This document shows positions 41,731-50,399 of a DNA stretch of 64,000 nt, in pieces. Within the stretch, counting starts at the first letter, position 1, and each line of letters opens with the position of its first letter. Origin of the DNA: Jidongwangia harbinensis (GTDB taxonomy: Bacteria; Actinomycetota; Actinomycetes; Mycobacteriales; Micromonosporaceae). Location: positions 16,918-80,917 of the forward strand of contig NZ_JAIWNC010000051.1 of the NCBI RefSeq assembly GCF_020216025.1, read 5' to 3'. The notes beneath the pieces are model-generated. The model made no database searches, was not told where the DNA came from, and saw only the letters and a program-made list of their open reading frames with translations. Position numbers and translations under genes: made by a program.

Positions 41731-42728
41731 CAGTTTCCCTCCAGCGCCTCGTGTCCCTGCACCACCAGCGCCGGCACCAGCGCGCCGACCTCCGCGAAGC
41801 CCTCGCCCACGGTCTGTCCCTGGACGTAGCGGTAGTGCACGCCCTCGAGGATGACGGCGAGCTTGAACGCGGCGAACGCCACGTACCAGTGCAGGTCGCC
41901 GACGTCGCGGCCGGACCGGTCGGCGTACCGTGCGGCGATCTCGGCCAGGCCGGGGTGGCCCGGCACGGACAGCGGGGAGCGGGGATCGCCGTCCGTGGTG
42001 AGCAGCGGCCGGCCGGCGTAGACCAGCATCAGCGCGACGTCGCCGAGCGGGTCGCCCAGGGTGGACATCTCCCAGTCCAGTACCGCGTTGACCTGCAGCC
42101 GGTCGCCGATCAGGACGTTGTCCAGGCGGTAGTCGCCGTGCACCACCGTGCCGTCACCGGCGGGTACGTCCACCGCCAGCCGGGCGTGCAGCTCCTCGAT
42201 GCCGGGCACGTCGCGGCTGCGGGAGGCGTCCAGTTGCTTCTTCCACCGGCGTACCTGCCGCTCGTTGAAGCCCTCCGGGCGGCCGAAGTCGGCCAGCCCG
42301 ATCGCCCGCGGGTCCAGCGCGTGCAGGTCGGCCAGCGTGTCCACCAGGGACAGCAGCAGCGACCGGAGCGCGGCCGGGCCGAGCGCCTCGAGCGTCTTGA
42401 CGTCGCGGTAGACGGTGCCGTCGACGTGCTCCATCAGGTAGAACGGCGCGCCGAGCACGTCCGGGTCGGTGCAGAGCAGCACCGGCCTCGGCGCCGGGAA
42501 ACCGGCCGTGGACAGCGCCTCCAGCACCCGGTGCTCGCGGGCCATGTCATGCGCGGTGGGCAGCACGTGACCCAGCGGCGGACGGCGCAGCACCCACCGG
42601 TTCGTGCCGTCGGTGACCGCGTACGTCAGGTTGGACCGGCCGCCGGCGAACATGGTGGCGGTCAGCGGCTGTGCCGAACCCAGGTACGCCCGCAGCTTCG
42701 CCAGGTCGAGCCCGCGTGGCCCGGTCAC
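41730..42728 (-). CDS. Phosphotransferase of the ACAD10-associated APH family
   Basis: 332 residues from GTG 42728. Kinase-like fold: FAGGRSNLTYAVTDG (ATP loop), WVLRRPP, APFYLMEHVDGTV and catalytic loop VVHGDYRLDNVLIG, with metal-binding VNAVLDWEMSTLGDPLGDVA. In human ACAD10 and ACAD11 this domain is fused to the dehydrogenase and phosphorylates 4-hydroxyacyl-CoAs. Here the two are adjacent genes overlapping by one base. The function is thus probably preparation of hydroxyacyl-CoA for beta-oxidation. GTGA overlap with the SDR upstream. Confidence 0.9.
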   Translation of the reverse strand: MTGPRGLDLAKLRAYLGSAQPLTATMFAGGRSNLTYAVTDGTNRWVLRRPPLGHVLPTAHDMAREHRVLEALSTAGFPAPRPVLLCTDPDVLGAPFYLMEHVDGTVYRDVKTLEALGPAALRSLLLSLVDTLADLHALDPRAIGLADFGRPEGFNERQVRRWKKQLDASRSRDVPGIEELHARLAVDVPAGDGTVVHGDYRLDNVLIGDRLQVNAVLDWEMSTLGDPLGDVALMLVYAGRPLLTTDGDPRSPLSVPGHPGLAEIAARYADRSGRDVGDLHWYVAFAAFKLAVILEGVHYRYVQGQTVGEGFAEVGALVPALVVQGHEALEGN

Positions 42729-43498
42729 GGCCGGTCCGCCTGGTCGAAGCCGCGCTGGATCCGGTTCATGCCGGTCAGCCAGCGGTCCGGGTCGTCGGCC
42801 CGGCGCCGGTAGTACTCGGCCACCTCGGGGTGCGGCAGGATCAGGAAACGGTCGCCGTCGAGGGCCTTCGCGACCACCTCGGCGACCTCGTCGGCGGCCA
42901 GGGCGCCGGCGGCCAGTTGCGCGGCGGCCGCGCTGCCGCGTTCGCCGCCGCGGGTGAGCATGTCGGTGCGGACGCCCTGCGGGCAGAGCGCCTGCACCAC
43001 CAGGCCGCGATGGGCGTAGGTGACCCGCAGCCACTCGGCGTACGCCAGGGCGGCGTGCTTGGTCACCGCGTACGGCGCGCTGCCCAGGATGGTGAGCAGG
43101 CCGGCCGCGGACACGGTCATCAGGAACCGGCCGCCGTCGCCGTCCAGCCAGCGGGGCAGCAGCGCGCGGGACGCGTACACGTGGGACAGGACATTGACGC
43201 CGAAGTCGCGCTGCCAGACCTCGTCCGGGGTGTCCTCGGTGCCGGCCGAGAGCACCCCGGCGTTGGAGCAGAACAGGTCGATGCCGCCGAGTTCGGCGTA
43301 CGCCACGTCGACCAGCCGGCGGACGTCCGCCTCCCGGGCCGCGTCGCCCGGGACCGCCACGCCGCCGGTCTGCCCGGCCACCGCCTCGGCCGCCGCCGGA
43401 TCGAGGTCGTTCACCACCACCCGGGCGCCGTCGGCGGCGAACCGGCGGGCCAGCGCGGCGCCGATCCCGCCGCCGGCACCGGTCACCACGACCCTCAC
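42725..43498 (-). CDS. Short-chain dehydrogenase/reductase
   Basis: 257 residues. Cofactor loop VVVTGAGGGIGAALARRF with Asp (VVVNDLDP) suggesting NAD(H). Substrate region LFCSNAGVLSAG. Catalytic Ser-Tyr-Lys in TVSAAG...SAPYAVTKHA. Starts at a GTG that overlaps the previous SDR stop by GTGA, so translation is coupled. Probably oxidises a hydroxyl intermediate of the acyl-CoA pathway. Confidence 0.93.
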   Translation of the reverse strand: MRVVVTGAGGGIGAALARRFAADGARVVVNDLDPAAAEAVAGQTGGVAVPGDAAREADVRRLVDVAYAELGGIDLFCSNAGVLSAGTEDTPDEVWQRDFGVNVLSHVYASRALLPRWLDGDGGRFLMTVSAAGLLTILGSAPYAVTKHAALAYAEWLRVTYAHRGLVVQALCPQGVRTDMLTRGGERGSAAAAQLAAGALAADEVAEVVAKALDGDRFLILPHPEVAEYYRRRADDPDRWLTGMNRIQRGFDQADRP

Positions 43499-44253
43499 TG
43501 CATCGCTCCGGTCAGCGTCACGCCGCCGTCCACCACCAGCGTCTGGCCGGTGATCCAGCCGGCCTCCGCGGAGCACAGGAAGGCGACCGCGCCGGCCACG
43601 TCCTCGGGTACGCCGAGGCGGCGCATCGGGTACCCGGCCGCCACCTTCTCCTCGCGGCCCTCGAACAGCGCGGTGGCGAACCGGGTCTTCACCACGGCCG
43701 GGGCGACCGCGTTGACCCGTACCCGCGGGGCCAGTTCGAGGGCGAGTTCCCCGGTGAGGTGGATCAGCGCGGCCTTGGTCACGCCGTAGAAGCCGATGCC
43801 GGGGGCCGGGCGGATCCCGGCGACCGAGGAGATGTTCACGATCGCGCCGCGGTCGGTGTCGGCCAGGCCGCCGCGCAGCGCCTCCTGCACCCAGCCCAGC
43901 GTGCCGACCACGTTGACGTCGAAGATCTTGCGGGCCGCGCCCAGGTCCACGGACGCCAGCGGGCCGTGCACCGGGTTGATCCCGATGTTGTTGATCAGCG
44001 TGGTGATCGGGCCGAACGTGTCGCGCACGGTGTCCACCACGGCGGCCCGGTGGTCCGCGTCGTCGCCCTTGCCGGCCACCCCGATCGCCACGTCCGGCCC
44101 GCCGAGTTCCCGGACCGCCGCCTCCAGCGCCTCGGTCTTGCGCCCGGTGATGCAGACCCGGGCCCCCGCCGCCACGAACCGCTGGGCGATGGCGAGGCCG
44201 ATGCCCCGGCTGGCTCCGGTCACAAGCGCCACCGCGCCGGTCAACTGCGTCAT
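43495..44253 (-). CDS. Short-chain dehydrogenase/reductase
   Basis: 252 residues. Classical SDR: LVTGASRGIGLAIAQRF, ITGRKTEALE (NADP-leaning Arg), INNIGINPVHG, catalytic Ser in VNISSVAGIRP, YGVTKAALIHL, and a C-terminal AEAGWITGQTLVVDGG. Resembles the FabG-like branch. GGAG stands before ATG 44253. It is the first gene of the operon that continues with SDR, phosphotransferase, ACAD and TetR. A strong terminator separates it from the liv genes upstream. Confidence 0.94.
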   Translation of the reverse strand: MTQLTGAVALVTGASRGIGLAIAQRFVAAGARVCITGRKTEALEAAVRELGGPDVAIGVAGKGDDADHRAAVVDTVRDTFGPITTLINNIGINPVHGPLASVDLGAARKIFDVNVVGTLGWVQEALRGGLADTDRGAIVNISSVAGIRPAPGIGFYGVTKAALIHLTGELALELAPRVRVNAVAPAVVKTRFATALFEGREEKVAAGYPMRRLGVPEDVAGAVAFLCSAEAGWITGQTLVVDGGVTLTGAMQ

Positions 44254-44289
44254 CCGGTTACTCCTTCAATCAGACAGATACCTGCACAA

Positions 44290-44332
44290 TGCGGCCCGCC
44301 GCCCACCATCCCCGAGCGGGCGGCGGGCCGCA
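44290..44332 (-). terminator. Strong hairpin terminator after the liv operon
   Basis: A perfect 15-base stem TGCGGCCCGCCGCCC / GGGCGGCGGGCCGCA around a 13-base loop, starting eight bases beyond the binding-protein stop. No T-run. Confidence 0.75.
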
Positions 44333-44340
44333 AGCATGGC

Positions 44341-45609
44341 TCAGGACGCCGCCGGAATGCCGTTCGGCGGCGGGGCGACCGGCGCCGCCTGGTACGCCTG
44401 GACCGGCCCGTCGCCCTCGTCGGTCTGGTACGCGGTGCCGAAGTACACCGCCTTGCCGCCGGTGATCCGGGTGAGCCGCTCCCCGCCGTACCCGGAGTGG
44501 TCGTCCGGCGAGAACCGCAGCGGCGCCAGGCCCGGTCCGGTGAAGCCGCCCTTCTCCACCGCCGCGATCAGCTTCTCCCGGGTCAGATCCGGCCCGGCGG
44601 CCTGCAGCGACTGCACGAACAGGTAGCCGACCGACATGCCGTACACGACGTTGTTGTCGAGCTGGGCGTTGCCGTTGTGGGCGCTGTTGACCTTCCGGTA
44701 CAGCTGGATCCACGGGTTCGCGTCGTCGGTGGCCAGCGGCAGGTAGTTCGTCGCCACCAGGCCCTCCAGCAACGGCGCCGACGCGCCCAGCGACCGGGTC
44801 AGCGTGGCCGGGTCGGCGCCCACGTTGGAGACGACGAACTGGGGCCGCCAGCCGATCTTCGCGGCGGTGCCGATGGCCAGCGCGGTGAACCCGGGCACGG
44901 TGGCCAGCATGACCACCTGACAGCCGCTCTGCTTGAGCGCGCCCATCTGCGGGCCGACGTTCGGGTTGCTGGTCACGTAGCTCTGCTTCGCCGCGACCGG
45001 GCCGAGGATCTGCTCGATGCCGGCCAGGCTGTCCCGCCCGAAGTCGTCGTCCTGGCCGAGGAAGCACGCCTTGTGGTCGGCGTGCGCCGCCTTGACGTGG
45101 GTGGCCAGGATCTTCCCCTCGACCGTGTAGTCCGGGTTGAAGCCGAAGGTGCCCGGATACTTGTCCGGCTGGTCCCAGCTGCGGCTGCCGGACGCCACGA
45201 ACAGGTCCGGCACCCGGTTGGTCTTGAGGAAGTCGAGAACGCCGGAGTGGGTCGGCGTACCCAGGCCGTTGAGGATCGCGAAGACCTTGTCCTGCAGCAC
45301 CAGTTCGCGGACCACCTGCTGGGTGGTCGCCGGGTTGTAGGTGTCGTCCATGATCTTGTAGGTGATCTTGCGGCCGTGCACGCCGCCGTTCGCGTTGACG
45401 TAGTCGAAGTACGCCCGGGTGGCGGGTGCGATCTTCGAGTAGCCGGCGGCGGCCGGTCCGGTGAGCGGCATGTGCGTGCCGACCAGGATCTCGGTGTCGG
45501 TGACGCCCGGGGTGCCGCCTCCGCCGGAACCCTGGCCGTCGCCGGAGCAGCCCGCGGTCAGCGCGAGAGCGGCGAGGACGGCGAGTCCCCGCCTCATCGA
45601 AGGTGTCAT
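44341..45609 (-). CDS. Liv-type ABC transporter substrate-binding lipoprotein
   Basis: 422 residues. Lipobox LTAGC at about 17-21 after MTPSMRRGLAVLAALA. Type I periplasmic-binding fold of the branched-chain-amino-acid/urea group: TDTEILVGTHMPLTGPAAAG, GGVHGRKITYKIMDDTYNP, KACFLGQDDDFGRDSLAGI, LTRITGGKAVYFGTAY. The gene is last in livG-F-H-M-J order, overlapping livM by ATGA. Given the acyl-CoA genes around it, the ligand may be a hydrophobic acid rather than an amino acid. That is inference. Confidence 0.93.
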   Translation of the reverse strand: MTPSMRRGLAVLAALALTAGCSGDGQGSGGGGTPGVTDTEILVGTHMPLTGPAAAGYSKIAPATRAYFDYVNANGGVHGRKITYKIMDDTYNPATTQQVVRELVLQDKVFAILNGLGTPTHSGVLDFLKTNRVPDLFVASGSRSWDQPDKYPGTFGFNPDYTVEGKILATHVKAAHADHKACFLGQDDDFGRDSLAGIEQILGPVAAKQSYVTSNPNVGPQMGALKQSGCQVVMLATVPGFTALAIGTAAKIGWRPQFVVSNVGADPATLTRSLGASAPLLEGLVATNYLPLATDDANPWIQLYRKVNSAHNGNAQLDNNVVYGMSVGYLFVQSLQAAGPDLTREKLIAAVEKGGFTGPGLAPLRFSPDDHSGYGGERLTRITGGKAVYFGTAYQTDEGDGPVQAYQAAPVAPPPNGIPAAS

Positions 45610-46619
45610 GGGTCGGGCCTTTCTCTTCTGAGGGTGCGGCCGAGCGAGGCCAGGCCGCCGGGGAGCGCGAGCATGACGACGATCAGGACGACGCCGAAGA
45701 CGGCCAGCGGCAGGTTGCCCTCCAGCCGCTGGGCGACGGCCGGCGAGACGTGCACGGCGTCGGTCAGCGAGTGCGTGGCGGCCGGCAGCGCGACCAGCAG
45801 CACCGCGCCGCAGACCGCGCCGGTCAGGCTGCCCAGCCCGCCGATCACGACGGCCATCAGCAGGAACAGCGACAGGGTGAGCGGGAACGCGCCGGGGCTG
45901 ACGCTCTGCGCGAGCACGGCGAACAGCGCGCCGCCCAGACCGGCGCAGGCCGCGGACACCACAAAGGCCGAGACCTGGGTACGGGCGACGCTGATGCCGG
46001 CCAGCCGGGCCGCCGCCTCGTCGTCGCGGACCGCCCGCAGGTTCCGCCCGAACCGGCCCCGGACGAGGTTGGCCAGCAGGAACAGCGTGAGCAGCGCGCC
46101 GGCCCAGCTCAGCCACGCCTGCCAGCGCTCGTACGGGAAGGTGGCACCCAGCGCGAGCGGCGGCGGATCCAGCGCCACGGACAGGCCCTGATCGCTGTTG
46201 AAGACCGACTCGAACGTGCTGGTCACCGACGGCACCACCACCGCCACCGCGAGCGTGAGCCCGGCCAGGTACGGCCCCCGCAGCCGGGCCGCCGCGCAGC
46301 CGATCACCGCACCCACCGCGGTGGTGACCACGACCGCCGCCGCCGTGCTGACCAGCAGCGTCCACTGCCCGCGCCCGGCCAGCGCGTTCTGGGTCAGCGC
46401 CAGCGTGTACGCCCCGGTGGCCATCAGCGCGCCGTGCCCCAGCGAGAGCTGGCCGTTCAGTCCGGTGAGGACGGTGAGTCCCGCGGTGACGCAGAGGTAC
46501 GCCCCCACGGTGGCCAGCTGGTAGGTGCGGAACGGCGGCAGCAGATAGGTCAGTGCCAGCACCGCCACGGCGGCCGGCAGGAGGAACGCCAGGTGCCGCA
46601 GCCACGTCCGCCCGGTCAT
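45606..46619 (-). CDS. livM: Branched-chain-type ABC permease, LivM
   Basis: 337 residues with about eight to nine helices. LivM motifs: TGLNGQLSLGHGALMATGAY (the EAA-adjacent GQLSLGHG signature), VRDDEAAARLAGISVARTQVSAFVVSA and VIGGLGSLTGAVCGA. The C-terminus is short and basic, without the fused ATPase found in some actinobacteria. Overlaps both neighbours by four bases. Confidence 0.94.
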   Translation of the reverse strand: MTGRTWLRHLAFLLPAAVAVLALTYLLPPFRTYQLATVGAYLCVTAGLTVLTGLNGQLSLGHGALMATGAYTLALTQNALAGRGQWTLLVSTAAAVVVTTAVGAVIGCAAARLRGPYLAGLTLAVAVVVPSVTSTFESVFNSDQGLSVALDPPPLALGATFPYERWQAWLSWAGALLTLFLLANLVRGRFGRNLRAVRDDEAAARLAGISVARTQVSAFVVSAACAGLGGALFAVLAQSVSPGAFPLTLSLFLLMAVVIGGLGSLTGAVCGAVLLVALPAATHSLTDAVHVSPAVAQRLEGNLPLAVFGVVLIVVMLALPGGLASLGRTLRRERPDP

Positions 46620-47494
46620 GCCGCCCTCGCCCGGCCCCGGGTGAACAGGCCGCCCGGCCGGCCCAGCAGGACCACCAGCAGCAGCGCGAGCACCGCCATC
46701 GGCGCCACCGTGGCACCCAGGTAGCCGCTGACGAAGGAGAGCAGCAGGCCCACCACCAGCCCGCCGACCACCGCGCCCACCGCACTGTCCAGACCGCCGA
46801 CCACCGCCGCGGTGAACGACGACACGAACACCAGGTCCATCGCGTTCGGGTGCAGGCCCAGCTCGGTGGGGAGGACGAGCAGGCCGGCCAGCGAACCGAC
46901 CGCCGCGGCCAGCGCCCAGCCCAGCGTCAGCATCCCGGCCACCGGCACGCCGAGCAGCCGGGACACGTCCGGCGCGAACGCCGCCGCCCGCATTCGCAAC
47001 CCCACCGCGGTCCGGGTGAACAGCAGCCCCAGCAGGCCGACCACGGCGGACACCGCGGCGAAGACGAACAGGTCGAAGCGGGACAGCAGCGCGACGCCGC
47101 CGACCTGGAACGCCGACCGGCTGAACGGCGCGGCGGCCGGGCGGTACTCGTTGCCGTACAGCATGCCCAGCACCGCCTGGATGACCAGCACCAGGCCGAG
47201 CGCCACCACCACGCCGTTCAGCGGCGAGGAGTGGTCGACGAAGCGCATCACCACCCGTTCCACCGCGGCGCCCAGCAGCAGGCCGGCCACGATCGCGACG
47301 GCGAAACCCAGCCAGTACGAGCCGGTCGCGGACGCCACCGAGTAGCCGGCGTACGCGGTCGCCACGGCCATCGCGCCCTGGGCGAAGTTGACGATCCGGG
47401 CGGCCCGCCAGATCAGCACCAGGGCCAGCGCGAACGCCGCGTACACGGCGCCGCGACTCAGGCCGTCGAAGGTGAGGAAGAGGAAGCGCTCCAT
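46616..47494 (-). CDS. livH: Branched-chain-type ABC permease, LivH
   Basis: 292 residues. LivH signature at the start: FDGLSRGAVYAAFALALVLIWRAARIVNFAQGAMAV, and later VVALGLVLVIQAVLGMLYG and VVGGLDSAVGAVVGGLVVG. About eight helices. Overlaps livM by ATGA and begins one base into the livF stop. Confidence 0.94.
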   Translation of the reverse strand: MERFLFLTFDGLSRGAVYAAFALALVLIWRAARIVNFAQGAMAVATAYAGYSVASATGSYWLGFAVAIVAGLLLGAAVERVVMRFVDHSSPLNGVVVALGLVLVIQAVLGMLYGNEYRPAAAPFSRSAFQVGGVALLSRFDLFVFAAVSAVVGLLGLLFTRTAVGLRMRAAAFAPDVSRLLGVPVAGMLTLGWALAAAVGSLAGLLVLPTELGLHPNAMDLVFVSSFTAAVVGGLDSAVGAVVGGLVVGLLLSFVSGYLGATVAPMAVLALLLVVLLGRPGGLFTRGRARAA

Positions 47495-48210
47495 CAGAAC
47501 CCCAGGTAGACGTGGCGGAGGTCGGCGTCGGCACGCAGCGACGCGGCGTCGTCGCGGGCGACGATCCGGCCCAGGGACATCACCACGCCCTGGTCCGCGA
47601 CGGACAGCGCGCTGCGCACGTTCTGTTCGACCAGCAGCACGGTGAGCCCGGTGGTGTCCCGGAGCGTCCGCAGCAGCGCCATGATCTGGGCGGTGACCCG
47701 CGGGGCCAGGCCCAGCGACGGTTCGTCCAGCAGCAGCAGGCGGGGCCGGCCGACCAGGGCCCGGCCCAGCGCGAGCATCTGGCGTTCCCCGCCGGAGAGC
47801 TGGTGACCGGGATGGTGGCGACGGCGGGCCAGCGGTTCGAACAGGTCGTACACCTCGGTCAGGGCGCGCCGGGCGTCGGCCCGGTCCCGGCGCCACAGGC
47901 CGCCGAGGCGCAGGTTCTCGTCGACGGTGAGCTCGGTGACCACGCCGCGGCCCTCCGGCACGTGGGCGATGCCGAGGCGGACCATCTGCTCGACCGGGGT
48001 GGCGCGCAGGTCGGTGCCGTCGTACCGGATCCGCCCGTGGGTGGGCCGGAGCAGGCCGGAGAGCGTACGCAACAGGGTGGTCTTGCCGGCGCCGTTGGCG
48101 CCCAGCACGGCGAGGATGGTGCCGGCGGGTACGGTCAGGTCCACGCCGTGCAGCACCGGCGCGGCGCCGTAGCCCGCGGTCAACTCCTGGACCCGCAACA
48201 ACGCGCTCAC
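47494..48210 (-). CDS. livF: Branched-chain-type ABC ATPase, LivF
   Basis: 238 residues from GTG 48210. Walker A GANGAGKTTLLRTLSG, LivF-specific GIAHVPEGRGVVTELTVDENL, signature LSGGERQMLALGRAL, Walker B LLLLDEPSLGLAP, His switch LLVEQNVRSAL. GTGA overlap with livG. With LivG it forms the heterodimeric motor of the importer. Confidence 0.95.
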   Translation of the reverse strand: MSALLRVQELTAGYGAAPVLHGVDLTVPAGTILAVLGANGAGKTTLLRTLSGLLRPTHGRIRYDGTDLRATPVEQMVRLGIAHVPEGRGVVTELTVDENLRLGGLWRRDRADARRALTEVYDLFEPLARRRHHPGHQLSGGERQMLALGRALVGRPRLLLLDEPSLGLAPRVTAQIMALLRTLRDTTGLTVLLVEQNVRSALSVADQGVVMSLGRIVARDDAASLRADADLRHVYLGF

Positions 48211-48992
48211 GGTGTCTCGACCTCCGCGCCCAGATAGGCCTCGGCGACCACCGGGTCGGCGCGGATCACACCGGGCGTGCCGAACGCCACCGGCCGTCCG
48301 AAGTCGAGCACCAGGATCTCCTGGCACACCGCCATGACCAGGTCCATGTGGTGCTCCACCAGCAGCACCGCGCAGTCCAGGCCGGTGATCAGCGCGCCCA
48401 GTTCCCGGATCTCGTCGGCGCCCAGGCCGCCGGCCGGCTCGTCGAGGAGCAGCAGCCGGGGCCGGCTCACCAGGGCCCGGGCCAGTGCCACCCGCTTGCG
48501 CTCGGCGTAGGGCAGGGCGTCCGGCCGCAGGTGCGCGCGGTGGCCCACGCCGCACCGTTCCAGCGCGGCGTGGGCCTCGTCCCGCAGCCGCCGCTCGTCA
48601 CGGTCGGCGCGGGACAGCCCGAACAGCGCCGAGGCGAACCCGGTGCGGGCGTGGTGGCCGGCGCCGGCCTGCACGTTCTCCAGCACGGTGAGGCCGGCGA
48701 ACTGGCCCACGCCCTGCAGGGTGCGGGCGATGCCGAGCCGGGTGAGCCGGTGCGGCTGCGGGCGCAGCGGGCGGCCGTCCAGCGTGAGCGTGCCGGCGGT
48801 GGGCGCGACGAAGCCGCAGACCACGTTGAACAGCGTCGTCTTGCCGGCGCCGTTGGGCCCGATGACGCCGACCACGCGGCCGGGCGGTACGTGCAGGGAG
48901 ACGTCGTCGAGGGCGACGAGACCGCCGAAGCGCACCCCGATGTTCTGCAGGGCGAGGCCGGGTGGCGCGGCGGAATCCGGGGACGAAGGCAT
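48207..48992 (-). CDS. livG: Branched-chain-type ABC ATPase, LivG
   Basis: 261 residues. Walker A GPNGAGKTTLFNVVCG. LivG-type Q-loop region IARTLQGVGQFAGLTVLENV. The signature is degenerate: LPYAERKRVALARAL replaces LSGGQ, a feature seen in many LivG proteins. Walker B LLLLDEPAGGLGADE. First gene of the liv operon, with a GAGGTG ribosome-binding site and a clear promoter upstream. Confidence 0.94.
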   Translation of the reverse strand: MPSSPDSAAPPGLALQNIGVRFGGLVALDDVSLHVPPGRVVGVIGPNGAGKTTLFNVVCGFVAPTAGTLTLDGRPLRPQPHRLTRLGIARTLQGVGQFAGLTVLENVQAGAGHHARTGFASALFGLSRADRDERRLRDEAHAALERCGVGHRAHLRPDALPYAERKRVALARALVSRPRLLLLDEPAGGLGADEIRELGALITGLDCAVLLVEHHMDLVMAVCQEILVLDFGRPVAFGTPGVIRADPVVAEAYLGAEVETP

Positions 48993-49025
48993 CGGAGCAC
49001 CTCGAATCGGAGGCGTGCCAAGTTA

Positions 49026-49063
49026 TTACACTCAGAGTGTAAGTTTCTCCGATGCGTTGTCAA
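49026..49063 (-). promoter_or_regulatory. liv promoter and overlapping palindromic operator
   Basis: On the minus strand TTGACA (49058-49063), a 16-base spacer and TACACT (49036-49041) make a strong promoter. The -10 is embedded in TTACACT-CAG-AGTGTAA (49026-49042), a perfect dyad, so a repressor could block it. AGTGTAAGTTT here matches GTGTAAGTTT at 36409. Confidence 0.7.
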
Positions 49064-49696
49064 TCAGGCGACGTCGATGGGACGGAACTGCACGCTCACC
49101 CGGGGACCGACCGGCCGCGCCGTCTTCGGCACCGCGTGCTCCCAGGTGCGCTGGCAGGAGCCGCCCATCACGATCAGGTCGCCGTGCCCGAGCGGGAACC
49201 GCAGCGTGTCGTGACCGCCGGCCCGCGGGCGGAGCAGGAGATTGCGCGGCGAGCCGAACGACACGATGGCCACCATGGTGTCGGCGGTCGCGGACCGGCC
49301 CAGGGTGTCGCCGTGCCAGGCGACGCTGTCCCGGCCGTCGCGGTACAGGCACATGCCGGCGGTCACGAACTCCTCGCCCAACTCGTCGGCGTAGTGCGCG
49401 TTGAGCCGGGACCGCGCCTCGGTCAGGGCCGGGTGCGGCAAGGGCTCGTCGCCGGCGTACCAGCGCAGCAGCCTCGGCACGTCGACCACGCCGTCATACA
49501 TCTGGCGGCGCTCGGCGCGCCAGTCGACGTCGTGCCGCAGCGTCTCGAAGACCGCGTCGGAGCCGGTGATCCAGCCGGGCAGCACGTCCACCCAGGCGCC
49601 CGCGGTCAGCCGGTGGCGGGTCAGCCGGCCGGGCAGCGTCTCGACCGCGGTGACCGGCGACATCAGATCGAACATCGACGGCTGATAGCTGCTCAC
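49064..49696 (-). CDS. AlkB-like 2-oxoglutarate/Fe(II) dioxygenase
   Basis: 210 residues. Double-stranded beta-helix iron site: DSVAWHGDTLG (His-x-Asp), QRTWEHAVPK (second His), and 2OG-binding Arg in RPVGPRVSVQFR. The substrate-side FGSPRNLLLRPR is typical of AlkB homologues that repair alkylated DNA or RNA bases. I chose GTG 49696 because TAGGGT stands six bases upstream. GTG 49702 would add two residues. Its stop directly abuts the liv -35. Confidence 0.93.
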   Translation of the reverse strand: MSSYQPSMFDLMSPVTAVETLPGRLTRHRLTAGAWVDVLPGWITGSDAVFETLRHDVDWRAERRQMYDGVVDVPRLLRWYAGDEPLPHPALTEARSRLNAHYADELGEEFVTAGMCLYRDGRDSVAWHGDTLGRSATADTMVAIVSFGSPRNLLLRPRAGGHDTLRFPLGHGDLIVMGGSCQRTWEHAVPKTARPVGPRVSVQFRPIDVA

Positions 49697-49733
49697 CAGC
49701 ACACCCTACGCCGCATTCGTACGCCCGTACTAA

Positions 49734-50399
49734 TCAGTTGCCCGGGACGATCCGGCGGGTCTCGTAGGCCCACATCGCGATCTCCACCCGGTTCCGGGCG
49801 CCGAGCTTGGCCATCAGGCTCGCCAGGTGCGTCTTCACCGTGCTCAGGCTGATGTGCAGGGCGTCGGCGATCTCGACGTTGGTCAGCCCGCGGGCGACGG
49901 CGACCAGCACCTCCTCCTCGCGGGCGGTGACCGGCGAGATCGGCTGTGCCGCGGGACGTCCGGCCGGCACGTCCGCGAACGCCTGCAGCAGGCGCACCGT
50001 GACGCTCGGCGCGATCAGCGCCTCGCCGTCGGCGGCCGACCGAACCGCCTGCACCAGAAGCTCCGGGCCGGCGTCCTTGAGCAGGAAGCCGCGCGCCCCG
50101 GCGCGCAGCGCGCCGTAGACGTACTCGTCCAGGTCGAACGTGGTGATCACGACCACCACCAGCGGATCGGGCACGCCCGGACCGGCGATCTCCCGGGTGG
50201 CCGCCAGCCCGTCCAGGACCGGCATCCGGATGTCGAACAGGCAGACGTCGGGGCGCAGGTCGCGGGCCAGCCGCACGGCGTGCCGTCCGTCCGCCGCCTC
50301 GCCGACCACCTCGATGTCCGGCTCGGCGTCCAGCATGATCCGCAGGCCGGTCCGCACGATGGCCTGATCGTCAGCGACGACGACGCGGATGGGCACCAT
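49734..50399 (-). CDS. NarL/LuxR-type response regulator
   Basis: 221 residues. Receiver: VVVADDQAIVRTGLRIML (acidic pocket), phosphorylatable Asp in DVCLFDIRMPVLDG, Thr and Lys in VVVITTFDLDEYVYGAL and GFLLKDAGPE. C-terminal LuxR HTH: TAREEEVLVAVARGLTNVEIADALHISLSTVKTHLASLMAKL. Its start lies 29 bases inside the 3' end of the kinase gene, so the pair is co-expressed. Confidence 0.96.
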   Translation of the reverse strand: MVPIRVVVADDQAIVRTGLRIMLDAEPDIEVVGEAADGRHAVRLARDLRPDVCLFDIRMPVLDGLAATREIAGPGVPDPLVVVVITTFDLDEYVYGALRAGARGFLLKDAGPELLVQAVRSAADGEALIAPSVTVRLLQAFADVPAGRPAAQPISPVTAREEEVLVAVARGLTNVEIADALHISLSTVKTHLASLMAKLGARNRVEIAMWAYETRRIVPGN

